Origin: Arundinibacter roseus
GTDB lineage: Bacteria > Bacteroidota > Bacteroidia > Cytophagales > Spirosomataceae
Length of the DNA: 38,791 nt
Direction of reading: 5' to 3'
Assembly: GCF_004348825.1 (NCBI RefSeq)
Contig: NZ_SMJU01000025.1
Location: forward strand, 1 to 38,791
Shown: in pieces, positions 30,953-38,791 of the stretch
Layout of the letters: each line of letters starts with the position of its first letter
Numbering within the stretch: position 1 is the stretch's first letter
Notes under the pieces: model-generated
Databases searched by the model: none
Told to the model about the DNA's origin: nothing
What the model saw: the letters and a program-made list of their open reading frames with translations, nothing else
Translations under genes and position numbers: made by a program

Positions 30953-33400
30953 ATGAAATTCCTGAAAGCAGCCATCAGCCTGCTCGTGGCTCTGGGACTG
31001 GTCTTTGCCCTGAACCGTCCGTGGGGTGCACTTCCCGCTCTGGGGCCCTTTATCAGCCCGTTTACGGGTTTTTGGCAAAACGGCGAACCTTTGCTGGCAG
31101 ACAGTACAGAAACCGTTGAATTAAAACTGGATAGTCTTCGTGAATCTGTGACGATTCGGTATGACGATGTAGGTGTGCCGCATATTTTTGCGACCAATAC
31201 CTTTGATGTATACTACGCACAAGGCTACGTAACGGCCAAAGACCGTTTGTGGCAAATGGACCTTCAAACGCGGGCAGCGGCGGGCCGGCTGTCGGAAGTG
31301 CTGGGAAATGCAACCGTCGAAATGGATCGCCGGAGCCGTCGCATGGGTATGGGTTACGGGGCTGAGGTGAATTTGAAAACCGCCATGAGTGATCCCGTTT
31401 CACGCGAAGCGCTTTTGGGCTATACGGCGGGAATCAATACCTACATCCGGCAATTAAAACCCAAAGATTTTCCCATCGAGTTTAAACTGCTTGGCTATGA
31501 ACCGGAGCTATGGACGCCGCTGAAATGCATGTACATGCTCGAACAAATGACACTCACGCTGGCAGGCCGGGCTGATGATCTCGCTATGACCAACCTCATG
31601 AAAGCGCTGGGGAAAGATTCCGTGGATGATATTTTTCCCAACTATCCCAAACTGATGGAAAGCCCGATTATTCCGGCCGGCACACCCTGGAATTTTACAC
31701 CGCTGCCTATTCCCAAAGCAACCGCTGCGAAACCTGACTCTGGTTCAATGGTATCCTGGCGAAGTCTGCCACTTTCGGAACCCAATGTGGAAGGCCTTGG
31801 AAGTAACAATTGGGCCGTAAGTGCCGAAAAGTCAGCTACTGGCTATCCCATTCTGGCCAACGACCCGCACCTGGAACTTACCTTGCCGTCGATTTGGTAT
31901 CAGGTACAGCTCACCACGCCCGACATGAATGTGTATGGAGTATCGCTACCTGGCATTCCGGGGGTGGTGATTGGTTTTAATAAGAATGTCGCCTGGGGCG
32001 TAACCAACGTGGATGCTGACGTGCTGGATTTGTATCAGATTACCTTCCGGGATAGCTCACATACGGAGTATAAGTATAATAACGCCTGGCAGAAAACCCG
32101 CAAACGGGAAGAGCTGATTGTAGTCAAAGGACTTGATGAACCAATTCGCGAGATGGTGGTGTACACGCATCACGGACCGGTGCTTCATTACGAAGGAGAA
32201 AGTCATCATGGGCCTTCGCTCGCTGTGAAGTGGATTGGCCACGAACCTGGAAATTCATTCAAGACATTTTATGAACTAAATATTGCCAAAAATTATGACG
32301 ACTACCGGCAGGCATTGACCCACTACGTGGGCCCGGCGCAGAATTTTATTTTTGCTGATAATGGAAAAAACATTGCCATGACGGTCAATGGCAAGTTTCC
32401 TTTAAAATGGAAAGAACAGGGAAAATATGTCCTCGATGGAAGCAATCCTGCCCACGACTGGCAGGGATGGATTCCGGCAGATCAAAATCCTCATGTAAAA
32501 AATCCGGTGAGAGGATTTGTCAGTTCAGCCAATCAATCAAGTACAGCGCCTGACTACCCCTACTATATCAACTGGCGTTTTGCGCCTTCCGAACGCGGCA
32601 TCAGGATCAACGAAAGACTGGACCGAATGACCGCCGCTACTGCCGATAGTTTACGTGACTTACAGAATGATAATTTTAGCGTTCTGGCCCGTACCATCCT
32701 GCCTACCTTGCTTACCTACCTAAACTCCCGTCCGCTCAATGCATCGCAGAAAGCGGCCTATCAGGTACTGGAAAGCTGGGATATGATTCACAGCCCTGAG
32801 GCGCTTGCACCCAGTATCTTTGACGAATGGACCAATCGCCTGGCTACGGCAATCTGGAAAGATGAACTTCATTCTGATTCGCTGTCATTTCGCTACCCCA
32901 CCCGAGACCGAACGTTGTATCTGATTCTGAATGAGCCAAATGCTGTTTGGTTTGATGATAAGACTACGGCAGCCAAAGAAACAATCGGAGATATTGTCTA
33001 CGGAAGTTTTAAAGCTACGCTCGACACCCTCACCAGCAAGCACGGCCCGATGAGTCCGGCATGGCAGTGGGCTACGGTAAAGAATACGGAGATTCGACAT
33101 TTGAGTCGCTTGCTCAAACCATTTAATGCGCCTCCCGTACAAAATGGCGGAGGAGGCAGTATGGTGAACGCAACGACGCGGCATCATGGGCCTTCGTGGC
33201 GGATGGTAGTAGAGCTTGGGCCGGAGCCCAAAGCCTATGGCTTATATCCCGGCGGGCAATCGGGCAATCCGGGCAGCCCGTTGTATAGCTCTATGCTTGA
33301 TAAATGGGAGAAGGGCGAACTTAACCCGTTGCTCTACCTTGCTTCACCCAAAGACACAAATCCCCGCCTTACCTCTACCTGGATCTTAACCAAGAAATAA
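30953..33400 (+). CDS. Penicillin acylase family Ntn-hydrolase, exported
   Basis: The product has 815 residues. A signal peptide or anchor (AAISLLVALGLVFAL) leads into the alpha chain. The autocatalytic cleavage site and catalytic nucleophile is Ser284 in GLGSNNWAV, followed by GYPILANDPHLELTLPSIWYQVQL, the family's beta-chain signature. The proenzyme is expected to mature in the periplasm. Relatives cleave amide bonds of penicillins, acyl-homoserine lactones or other acyl amides; the natural substrate is not inferable here. The next gene starts 3 bases after the stop. Confidence 0.93.
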   Translation: MKFLKAAISLLVALGLVFALNRPWGALPALGPFISPFTGFWQNGEPLLADSTETVELKLDSLRESVTIRYDDVGVPHIFATNTFDVYYAQGYVTAKDRLWQMDLQTRAAAGRLSEVLGNATVEMDRRSRRMGMGYGAEVNLKTAMSDPVSREALLGYTAGINTYIRQLKPKDFPIEFKLLGYEPELWTPLKCMYMLEQMTLTLAGRADDLAMTNLMKALGKDSVDDIFPNYPKLMESPIIPAGTPWNFTPLPIPKATAAKPDSGSMVSWRSLPLSEPNVEGLGSNNWAVSAEKSATGYPILANDPHLELTLPSIWYQVQLTTPDMNVYGVSLPGIPGVVIGFNKNVAWGVTNVDADVLDLYQITFRDSSHTEYKYNNAWQKTRKREELIVVKGLDEPIREMVVYTHHGPVLHYEGESHHGPSLAVKWIGHEPGNSFKTFYELNIAKNYDDYRQALTHYVGPAQNFIFADNGKNIAMTVNGKFPLKWKEQGKYVLDGSNPAHDWQGWIPADQNPHVKNPVRGFVSSANQSSTAPDYPYYINWRFAPSERGIRINERLDRMTAATADSLRDLQNDNFSVLARTILPTLLTYLNSRPLNASQKAAYQVLESWDMIHSPEALAPSIFDEWTNRLATAIWKDELHSDSLSFRYPTRDRTLYLILNEPNAVWFDDKTTAAKETIGDIVYGSFKATLDTLTSKHGPMSPAWQWATVKNTEIRHLSRLLKPFNAPPVQNGGGGSMVNATTRHHGPSWRMVVELGPEPKAYGLYPGGQSGNPGSPLYSSMLDKWEKGELNPLLYLASPKDTNPRLTSTWILTKK

Positions 33401-33403
33401 CTC

Positions 33404-33763
33404 ATGAAAACACTATTGAACTACCTACTTATGGTCGCCGCCACCGCGCTGTTGCAGTTATTTATGCCCTGGTGGACTATCGCCCTGGTGCCTTTTGTGG
33501 TGTATCTGTTACGCCCGGAACGTCCGCTTGTAGCGTATGCAACAAGCCTTGCGGCTATTGCTACCGTTTGGATGGTTTACGCAATCTTTTTGCATACAAC
33601 TTCCGGAGGCAGTATGTCGGATCGAGTGGCTCAGCTGTTCTTTTTACCTAATGGTGGGGCATTGGTAGGAACAACAACCTTGCTCAGTGGCCTGGTTGCC
33701 GGATTTGCCGGATTGGCAGGGCATTATATCCGCAGTGCGGTTGTATCCGAAAAACAAGCCTGA
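33404..33763 (+). CDS. Small membrane protein of unknown function
   Basis: The product has 119 residues with about four hydrophobic helices (residues 5-20, 22-38, 42-62 and 85-108). Conserved-looking features include PWWTIALVPFVVYLLRPERP and a Gly-rich third part (FFLPNGGALVGTTTLLSGLVAG). It begins 3 bases after the acylase stop and is therefore co-translated with it. I do not recognise the family beyond its membrane nature. Confidence 0.8.
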   Translation: MKTLLNYLLMVAATALLQLFMPWWTIALVPFVVYLLRPERPLVAYATSLAAIATVWMVYAIFLHTTSGGSMSDRVAQLFFLPNGGALVGTTTLLSGLVAGFAGLAGHYIRSAVVSEKQA

Positions 33764-33818
33764 AAATAAAGAGAGATCAAAAAATGGACTGTCATATAGC
33801 GCTTGATTTACAAATCAC

Positions 33819-33826
33819 TATATTTG
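33819..33826 (+). promoter_or_regulatory. -7 element of the OmpH gene promoter
   Basis: TATATTTG matches TAnnTTTG, with transcription expected near 33833, about 31 bases before the GTG start. Just upstream lies the small palindrome GATTTACAAATC. Confidence 0.5.
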
Positions 33827-33863
33827 CGGCTCTTAGAAAAAAAACCAATAAAAAATCTTTATC

Positions 33864-34487
33864 GTGAATAATAATACGTCTTTAATCTGGAACATTGTCC
33901 TGACATTGGCAGTGATCGTGTTGTATTTTTTGCATTTTTCTGGAAGTAATACAGGAGCAGCAGGCACGGCCTCCGACGCCACAGGTGGTCGCCGCATTGT
34001 GTATGTGCAGGTCGACTCTCTTCTTAGAAATTATGATTATTTTGAAGAAACGCAGAAAGAACTCGAAAACAAGCGCTTTCAACTCGAAAACGAACTGACC
34101 AATCGTGGCCGTTCACTTGAAAATGAAATCCAGTTTTTTCAGCAAAAAGCACAGACTATGACTCTGGATCAGGCTCGGGCTACCGAAGCACAGCTTGGCA
34201 AGAAGCAACAGGATCTGATTGCTTACCGTGATCGCTCAGCTCAAACGCTCGCTCAGCAGGAAGCTGATAAAAACAGCGAATTGTACGATTTGATTTATCA
34301 GTATATTGAAAAATACAACAAGAGCAATCAGTACGAGTACGTATTGGGTTATTCCAAAGGCGGTGGAATTCTTTTTGCCGATTCTACCCTAAATGTTACT
34401 CAGAAAATGATTGAAGGCCTGAACAAAGAATATAAGGCTAAAAGTGGTTCGGCCACAGCTGCAAAAGATTCGGCAGATAAAAAATAG
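33864..34487 (+). CDS. OmpH/Skp-family periplasmic chaperone, GTG start
   Basis: The product has 207 residues. The start is GTG at 33864: no in-frame ATG precedes the signal-anchor (LIWNIVLTLAVIVLYFLHF). The Skp-like fold is visible as IVYVQVDSLLRNYDYFEETQKEL, a long amphipathic coiled coil (about 70-140), and the closing strands YEYVLGYSKGGGILFADSTLNVTQ. Skp-type chaperones hold unfolded outer-membrane proteins in the periplasm. The hydrophobic segment lacks a clear cleavage site, so it may remain anchored. It has its own promoter and a strong terminator. Confidence 0.9.
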   Translation: MNNNTSLIWNIVLTLAVIVLYFLHFSGSNTGAAGTASDATGGRRIVYVQVDSLLRNYDYFEETQKELENKRFQLENELTNRGRSLENEIQFFQQKAQTMTLDQARATEAQLGKKQQDLIAYRDRSAQTLAQQEADKNSELYDLIYQYIEKYNKSNQYEYVLGYSKGGGILFADSTLNVTQKMIEGLNKEYKAKSGSATAAKDSADKK

Positions 34488-34509
34488 TAGAGTAGAGTTA
34501 AATTTCAAT

Positions 34510-34554
34510 CCATAAAAAAGGTGCTCAGGAAATCCCTGAGCACCTTTTTTATGG
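34510..34554. terminator. Bidirectional terminator with 20-bp perfect stem
   Basis: A 20-base arm (34510-34529) pairs exactly with 34535-34554 around the loop AAATC. AAAAAA and TTTTTT in the stem give a U-run in both directions. It separates the convergent OmpH-family and ricT genes. Confidence 0.95.
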
Positions 34555-34572
34555 ATGTTTATTAGAAAATAA

Positions 34573-35757
34573 TCAGGCTGCACCATCAGGTTTTGGAGCC
34601 CGACTTTTATTCTTATTCCGATTATTACGGTTTTTCTTCTTCTTCTTCTTTTGCTGTTCCTCGCTGTATTTACGATCCAAACTTTCAAGATCGGAGTTTA
34701 GAGACCCGGCTTCCTTGCGTTCCTGTGAAGTAGGTGTCTCTGTCACGAGTATTTCCAATGATTCCGGGATAATTCCTTTTTTGTTCATGTCCAGAATCTC
34801 CACCACTTTATCAATCGCCACGGGATACCAGTTGTTATCTTTTTCAAAACCGAAGTACATGATTTTCTTGAAGATATCGGTCTTTTGCAGATACGCCGTA
34901 CCTTTTTTGGTTTTGAGTGGGGCTTCTACCGACGGAATATCACTCAGAGCGTCCATGTAGGTTTCCAGCTCGTAGTTCAGGCAACATTTGAGTCGTCCGC
35001 ATTGGCCCGAGAGTTTAGCCGGATTCAGCGAAAGATTCTGATAGCGTGCGGCGGAAGTCGAAATACTCTTGAAATCCGTAAGCCAGGTAGAGCAGCACAA
35101 TTCACGCCCGCACGAGCCTAAACCACCCAATCGGCTTGCTTCCTGCCGGAGACTAATCTGCCGCATTTCGACACGAATTCTAAACTCAGCGGCCAGCAGT
35201 TTGATTAACTCCCGGAAATCAACCCGCTCGTCAGACGAATAGTAAAACGTTGCCTTGGTATTATCAGACTGAAACTCCACGTCTGAGAGCTTCATGTTCA
35301 GTTTCAGCTCGCGGATAATTTCCCGCGTTCGGTACATCACGGGCAGGTCGCGGGCAATAGCCTGCGTGTGTTTTTCAAGATCTTTCTCATTTGCAACCCG
35401 ATAAATGACTTTCAGATCGTCATTAAGGAGAACATTCTTGCGCTTCATTTGCAGGCGTACCAACTCTCCCTGCAGGGAAATCATACCCACATGATGTCCA
35501 GATTGCATTTCGCATACCACAAAATCGCCAGTGGTAAGATCCAGTTGATTGACGTTCCGGAAATATTCTTTCCGTCCGCCTTTAAACTTAACTTCCAGTA
35601 CATCAAACCTCAGAGCCACCGGAACTTCCATGTGGCTCAACCAGTCAAAAACATTCATTTTATTGCAGCCGCCGGTTCCGCAGCTGCCATTACTTCCACA
35701 CCCGGCTACGGTTCCACCTGAACCACAACCACCGGATGAACACGATACGCATCCCAT
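34573..35757 (-). CDS. ricT: RicT-like PSP1-domain protein with Cys/Gly-rich N-terminus
   Basis: The product has 394 residues. The PSP1 domain (about 60-270) shows EVKFKGGRKEYFRNVNQL, FKSISTSAARYQNLSLNP-type helices and the paired cysteine motifs GRELCCSTWL and CGRLKCCLNYE, which in RicT (YaaT) take part in binding iron-sulfur clusters. Bacillus RicT works with RicA and RicF in RNA processing; those partners were not seen here. An unusual Cys/Gly/Ser-rich N-terminal segment (about residues 1-33, nine Cys) and a Lys/Arg/Asn-rich C-terminal tail (about 365-394, including six or more Lys in a row) extend the core. It starts 12 bases after purD on the same strand. Confidence 0.88.
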   Translation of the reverse strand: MGCVSCSSGGCGSGGTVAGCGSNGSCGTGGCNKMNVFDWLSHMEVPVALRFDVLEVKFKGGRKEYFRNVNQLDLTTGDFVVCEMQSGHHVGMISLQGELVRLQMKRKNVLLNDDLKVIYRVANEKDLEKHTQAIARDLPVMYRTREIIRELKLNMKLSDVEFQSDNTKATFYYSSDERVDFRELIKLLAAEFRIRVEMRQISLRQEASRLGGLGSCGRELCCSTWLTDFKSISTSAARYQNLSLNPAKLSGQCGRLKCCLNYELETYMDALSDIPSVEAPLKTKKGTAYLQKTDIFKKIMYFGFEKDNNWYPVAIDKVVEILDMNKKGIIPESLEILVTETPTSQERKEAGSLNSDLESLDRKYSEEQQKKKKKKNRNNRNKNKSRAPKPDGAA

Positions 35758-35769
35758 ATACTTTTATCC

Positions 35770-37059
35770 TCAATCTTTTAGTCGAAGTAAATCGAGGCCG
35801 ATGTCATGACGGTAATATTTGCCTTCAAACTGCACCGTTTGTGCTGCTCTTTGTGATTTATGCACGGCATTTTCCAGAGAGTTTGCGATGCCCGTAAGAA
35901 CCAATACTCTTCCGCCGTTGGTCACGACCTCTGTATTTCCATTGAATGCAGTGCCGGCATGAAACACCACTACATCCTCTACTTTATCCGTATAGGCAAT
36001 TGTTTTGCCTTTTTCGTAGTCGCCGGGGTATCCTCCCGAAACTACCACCGTTGTAACGGCCACCTGCGGCGAAATCGTCAGGGTTGTATCCTGCAACGTT
36101 CCTTTGGCGGCGGCAGTTAGCAGCGTTACCAGATCCGACTGAATACGGGGAAGTACTACTTCGGTTTCCGGGTCGCCCATGCGCACATTATATTCAATAA
36201 CGTAAGGCTCGCTTTTGACATTCATCAGGCCAATAAAAATAAAGCCTACGTATTTGATCCCTTCGGCTTTCAGGCCGGCAAGCGTGGGTTTGACAACTTT
36301 TTCTTCAACTTTTCTGAGAAAATTACTATCGGCAAAGATGACGGGCGAAACAGCGCCCATGCCCCCGGTGTTAAGTCCGGTATCGTTTTCGCCAATCCGC
36401 TTGTAATCTTTGGCTTCGGGGAGTATTTTGTAATGTTCACCATCGGTTAGTACAAATACCGACAGTTCAATTCCTTTTAAAAACTGCTCAATAACGACTT
36501 TATTGCCTGCTTCACCGAATTTGCCATCCACCAGCATTTCCCGCAGGCAGAGCTTTGCTTCCTCGTGAGTTTCGGCAATGATCACTCCTTTTCCGGCGGC
36601 AAGCCCATCGGCTTTTAGTACGATTGGTAGCGGGTGAGCATCCAGGTAGGCGAGTCCTTCATCCAGTGTTTCTGCGGTAAAGGTTCCATAACTTGCGGTC
36701 GGAATACCGTAGGTTTGCATGAAATTTTTGGAGAAATCTTTGCTTCCTTCGAGCTGTGCTCCGGTCTGATCAGGGCCAATCAGGCGTACGTGACTTAGCT
36801 CGGGTTTGGCCTGTAAAAAGTCAATGATCCCATTGACCAGTGGTTCTTCTGGTCCAACCAGCACCAGTTCAATTCGCTTTTCGCTGATGAGTGACGCAAT
36901 ACCCTCAAAATCATTAAAAGATAAGTCTACATTGGTCGCAACAGAAGCAGTACCGGCATTTCCGGGTGCTACAAACAAAGCATCACACAAGGGGCTTTGA
37001 GCAATTTTCCAGGCAAATGCATGTTCACGCCCTCCTGAACCCAGTATAAGTATATTCAT
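35770..37059 (-). CDS. purD: Phosphoribosylamine-glycine ligase
   Basis: The product has 429 residues, the usual length. It makes glycinamide ribonucleotide from phosphoribosylamine, glycine and ATP in purine synthesis. Markers: the N-terminal LILGSGGREHAFAWKIAQSP, the VGPEEPLVNGIIDFL segment, ATP-grasp LKADGLAAGKGVIIAE, GGMGAVSP, and the metal-binding EYNVRMGDPETEVVLPRI. It lies between recQ (71 bases upstream) and ricT. In the upstream gap two short stem-loops (37077-37111 and TCTGA/TCAGA near 37115-37130) could be an attenuator or the end of the recQ transcript. Confidence 0.96.
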   Translation of the reverse strand: MNILILGSGGREHAFAWKIAQSPLCDALFVAPGNAGTASVATNVDLSFNDFEGIASLISEKRIELVLVGPEEPLVNGIIDFLQAKPELSHVRLIGPDQTGAQLEGSKDFSKNFMQTYGIPTASYGTFTAETLDEGLAYLDAHPLPIVLKADGLAAGKGVIIAETHEEAKLCLREMLVDGKFGEAGNKVVIEQFLKGIELSVFVLTDGEHYKILPEAKDYKRIGENDTGLNTGGMGAVSPVIFADSNFLRKVEEKVVKPTLAGLKAEGIKYVGFIFIGLMNVKSEPYVIEYNVRMGDPETEVVLPRIQSDLVTLLTAAAKGTLQDTTLTISPQVAVTTVVVSGGYPGDYEKGKTIAYTDKVEDVVVFHAGTAFNGNTEVVTNGGRVLVLTGIANSLENAVHKSQRAAQTVQFEGKYYRHDIGLDLLRLKD

Positions 37060-37130
37060 AAATTAAAATATAAAGTCAGATGAAGTATACGCTGAGTTAA
37101 TTTCTTCATCTAAGTCTGATAGGTGTCAGA

Positions 37131-38708
37131 TTAATTTGCTAATTCAGATAAAAACTTGATACGCATAAGCCTTAACTCTTCTTCGCTCACGTCGTCGTGC
37201 GCAAATTCTTCGAGGGCTACGGCAATATTGTCCGTTTCGGCGTTCATGAAATAGTCATAAATATCATCCTGCCGTTCGCGGTCCATAATCTGATTGATGT
37301 AATAATCCAGATTTAGTTTAGTTCCTGAATAACAGATATGCTCAATTTCTTCGATCAGATCTTCCATCGGCAGACCTTTTGTTTCGGCAATTTCTTCCAG
37401 GTCCACTTTTCTATCTACCTGCTGAATGATATAAATCTTTATTTTCGATTTATTCACCATTGATTTAATTACCACATCTTTGGCCGTTTCTATGTCATTC
37501 TCTTCAACATAGCGGTTGATCATGTCCAAAAACTGACGGCCAAATTTTTGCACTTTACCCATCCCCACACCGTTGATCTGCGCCATTTCCTGCTGCGTGG
37601 TGGGGTAAGTGGTGGCCATTTCTTCCAGGGAAGGGTCCTGAAAAATGACGTAGGGAGGAAGATTCTTCTCTTTGGCTACCTTCTTCCGAAGGGCTTTCAA
37701 CATCCCCAGCAAAGCTTCGTCGTAGGCATGCGCACTGCCCGTACCTACGGCAGCGGCATCATCTTCCTCGGCTTTTTCTTCATCTTCCTCATAGTTATGA
37801 TCTTTATAGATCGTAACGGGATAGGGGTCCTTGATGAAGTTTTTGCCTTTTTCCCCAATTTTCAATACCCCGTAGTTTTCGACGTCTTTTTCGAGATAAT
37901 TCAGGATTACGAGCTGACGAAGCAGCGAAACCCAGAATTCGCGCGAGTCGTTATGTTCCAGACCTTGGCCGTACACTTCCAGCTTATCGTGGTCATAGCT
38001 TTTGACATATTGATTTTCAGTGGCGGTCAGCAGATCCGCAATGTGCTCGCCGTCAAAACGTTCATTGGTCAGCAGCACGGCCTTTAAGGCGATGATTACT
38101 TCTTCCTGCGCTTTCAATTTTTCGGTAGATTTTACACAGTTATCGCAAAACCCGCAGTCTTTTTCAAAATACTCGCCAAAATAGCTCAGCAGCTGCCGAC
38201 GACGGCACACGCCGAGGTTGGCATAAGCGACCATTTCGTTGAGTAAATGACGGGCGTTGTCTCGCTCGGTTACAGACTTGTCTTTATTGAATTTTTCAAG
38301 CTTTTGAATATCCTCATAGCTATAAAACATGAGGCAGTTTCCTTCGAGTCCATCGCGACCGGCCCGGCCGGTTTCCTGATAGTAACCTTCAAGCGACTTG
38401 GGTACATCGTAATGAATCACAAAGCGGACATCGGGCTTGTCGATTCCCATACCAAAAGCAATCGTTGCCACGATGACGTCGGCTTCCTCGTTCAGAAACG
38501 CATCCTGATTGTTCATTCGGGTAGTAGCGTCAAGACCGGCATGATACGGAAGCGCCTTTACGTCGTTTACTTTTAGTAGTTCGGCAATTTCTTCAACTGT
38601 TTTTCGGCTCAAACAGTACACAATTCCCGACTTACCTTTGTTGTTTCGGATATACCGGATCAGCGTATCCGGCCTACCAACTACATAATAGTTAATTACT
38701 GACCTTTG
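37131..38708 (-). pseudogene. recQ: ATP-dependent DNA helicase RecQ, N-terminally truncated remnant
   Basis: The frame is open from 38708 (after a TAG at 38709-38711) to the stop at 37131. Recognisable RecQ begins around TLIRYIRNNKGKSGIVYCLSRK and continues through helicase motifs V and VI (ATIAFGMGIDKPDVRFVIHYD and QETGRAGRDG), the zinc-binding RQC segment (CRRRQLLSYFGE, CGFCDNC), the winged helix, and the HRDC domain (LRKKVAKEKNLPPYVIFQD). The ATPase half with Walker A and the DExH box, more than 200 residues, is absent, and no canonical ATG precedes the homology; GTG at 38621 is the first plausible start. Other genes' coding bases lie immediately upstream, so the gene is disrupted and probably inactive. 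An assembly junction remains possible. Confidence 0.75.
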
Positions 38709-38791
38709 CTAAAATTTTGCGGAAACAGATCGGCAATGTCTTTATGATTAATCGTAGCGATGTTTTGCAGGGTGTTTTTCAGCCAATTGTA
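38696..38791 (-). mobile_element. Likely IS66-family transposase C-terminal fragment, partial
   Basis: A minus-strand frame enters from the right edge and ends at TAA (38696-38698). Its 31 residues contain YNWLKNTLQNIAT and ADLFPQNF, a pattern like the IS66 transposase C-terminus (xxWLxDxLxxI ... LLPxxW). It abuts the truncated recQ with the same orientation. The IS66 assignment rests on a short match and is tentative, and the element's end and target duplication are not resolved inside the window. Confidence 0.4.

Overview
The window reads as chromosomal DNA from a member of the Bacteroidota, most likely order Cytophagales (Spirosomataceae-like). Supporting signs are a TonB-dependent receptor paired with a DUF4249 lipoprotein, a TPR / DUF4292 / EnvC-like cluster, paired rhomboids behind mutL, a RicT (PSP1) protein with a Cys/Gly-rich N-terminus, an OmpH/Skp protein, a CrtZ-type carotenoid hydroxylase, and several Bacteroidota-type promoters (-7 TAnnTTTG). 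Start codons generally lack strong Shine-Dalgarno sequences. I recognised no rRNA, tRNA or CRISPR array.

Layout. (1) Bases 1-8.9 kb are accessory and mostly AT-rich. They hold a NIPSNAP protein, a palindromic repeat, an HTH-only LuxR-type regulator, an unrecognised lipoprotein, the TonB receptor/DUF4249 pair, an XRE regulator and a very AT-rich CPBP intramembrane protease. A small single-helix membrane protein (54 and 56 residues) is present in two diverged copies that flank the XRE/CPBP segment. (2) 9.0-12.7 kb, minus strand: a Tat-exported Gfo/Idh/MocA oxidoreductase and dxs. (3) 12.7-16.3 kb, minus strand: mutL and two rhomboid proteases. (4) 16.8-22.9 kb, minus strand: TPR lipoprotein-export-like protein, DUF4292 lipoprotein, EnvC-like LytM protein, panB, an RluA-type pseudouridine synthase and a small DUF6787-like membrane protein. 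(5) 23.1-28.2 kb: a MarR regulator divergent from a four-gene efflux operon (ABC ATPase, HlyD-type adaptor, FtsX/DevC-type permease, TolC-type channel). (6) 28.2-34.5 kb: AlbA-domain protein, crtZ, a DUF2795 protein, cutC, a penicillin-acylase-family hydrolase with a coupled small membrane protein, and an OmpH/Skp protein. (7) 34.6-38.8 kb, minus strand: ricT, purD, a recQ remnant lacking its N-terminal ATPase half, and at the very edge the tail of a likely IS66-family transposase.

How the genes work together. The efflux operon is a complete tripartite system, and a 16-base inverted repeat lies over its promoter beside the divergent marR. Dxs feeds isoprenoid synthesis, which supplies the carotenoids that CrtZ would hydroxylate. 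The TPR/DUF4292/EnvC trio looks like an envelope or cell-division module. Most genes from 9 kb onward look like ordinary chromosomal genes. The less ordinary material is in the first 9 kb and at the right edge: the duplicated small membrane gene, the CPBP segment bracketed by a 9-base direct repeat with short hairpin repeats after it, the TonB receptor with no start codon next to its signal peptide, and the disrupted recQ.
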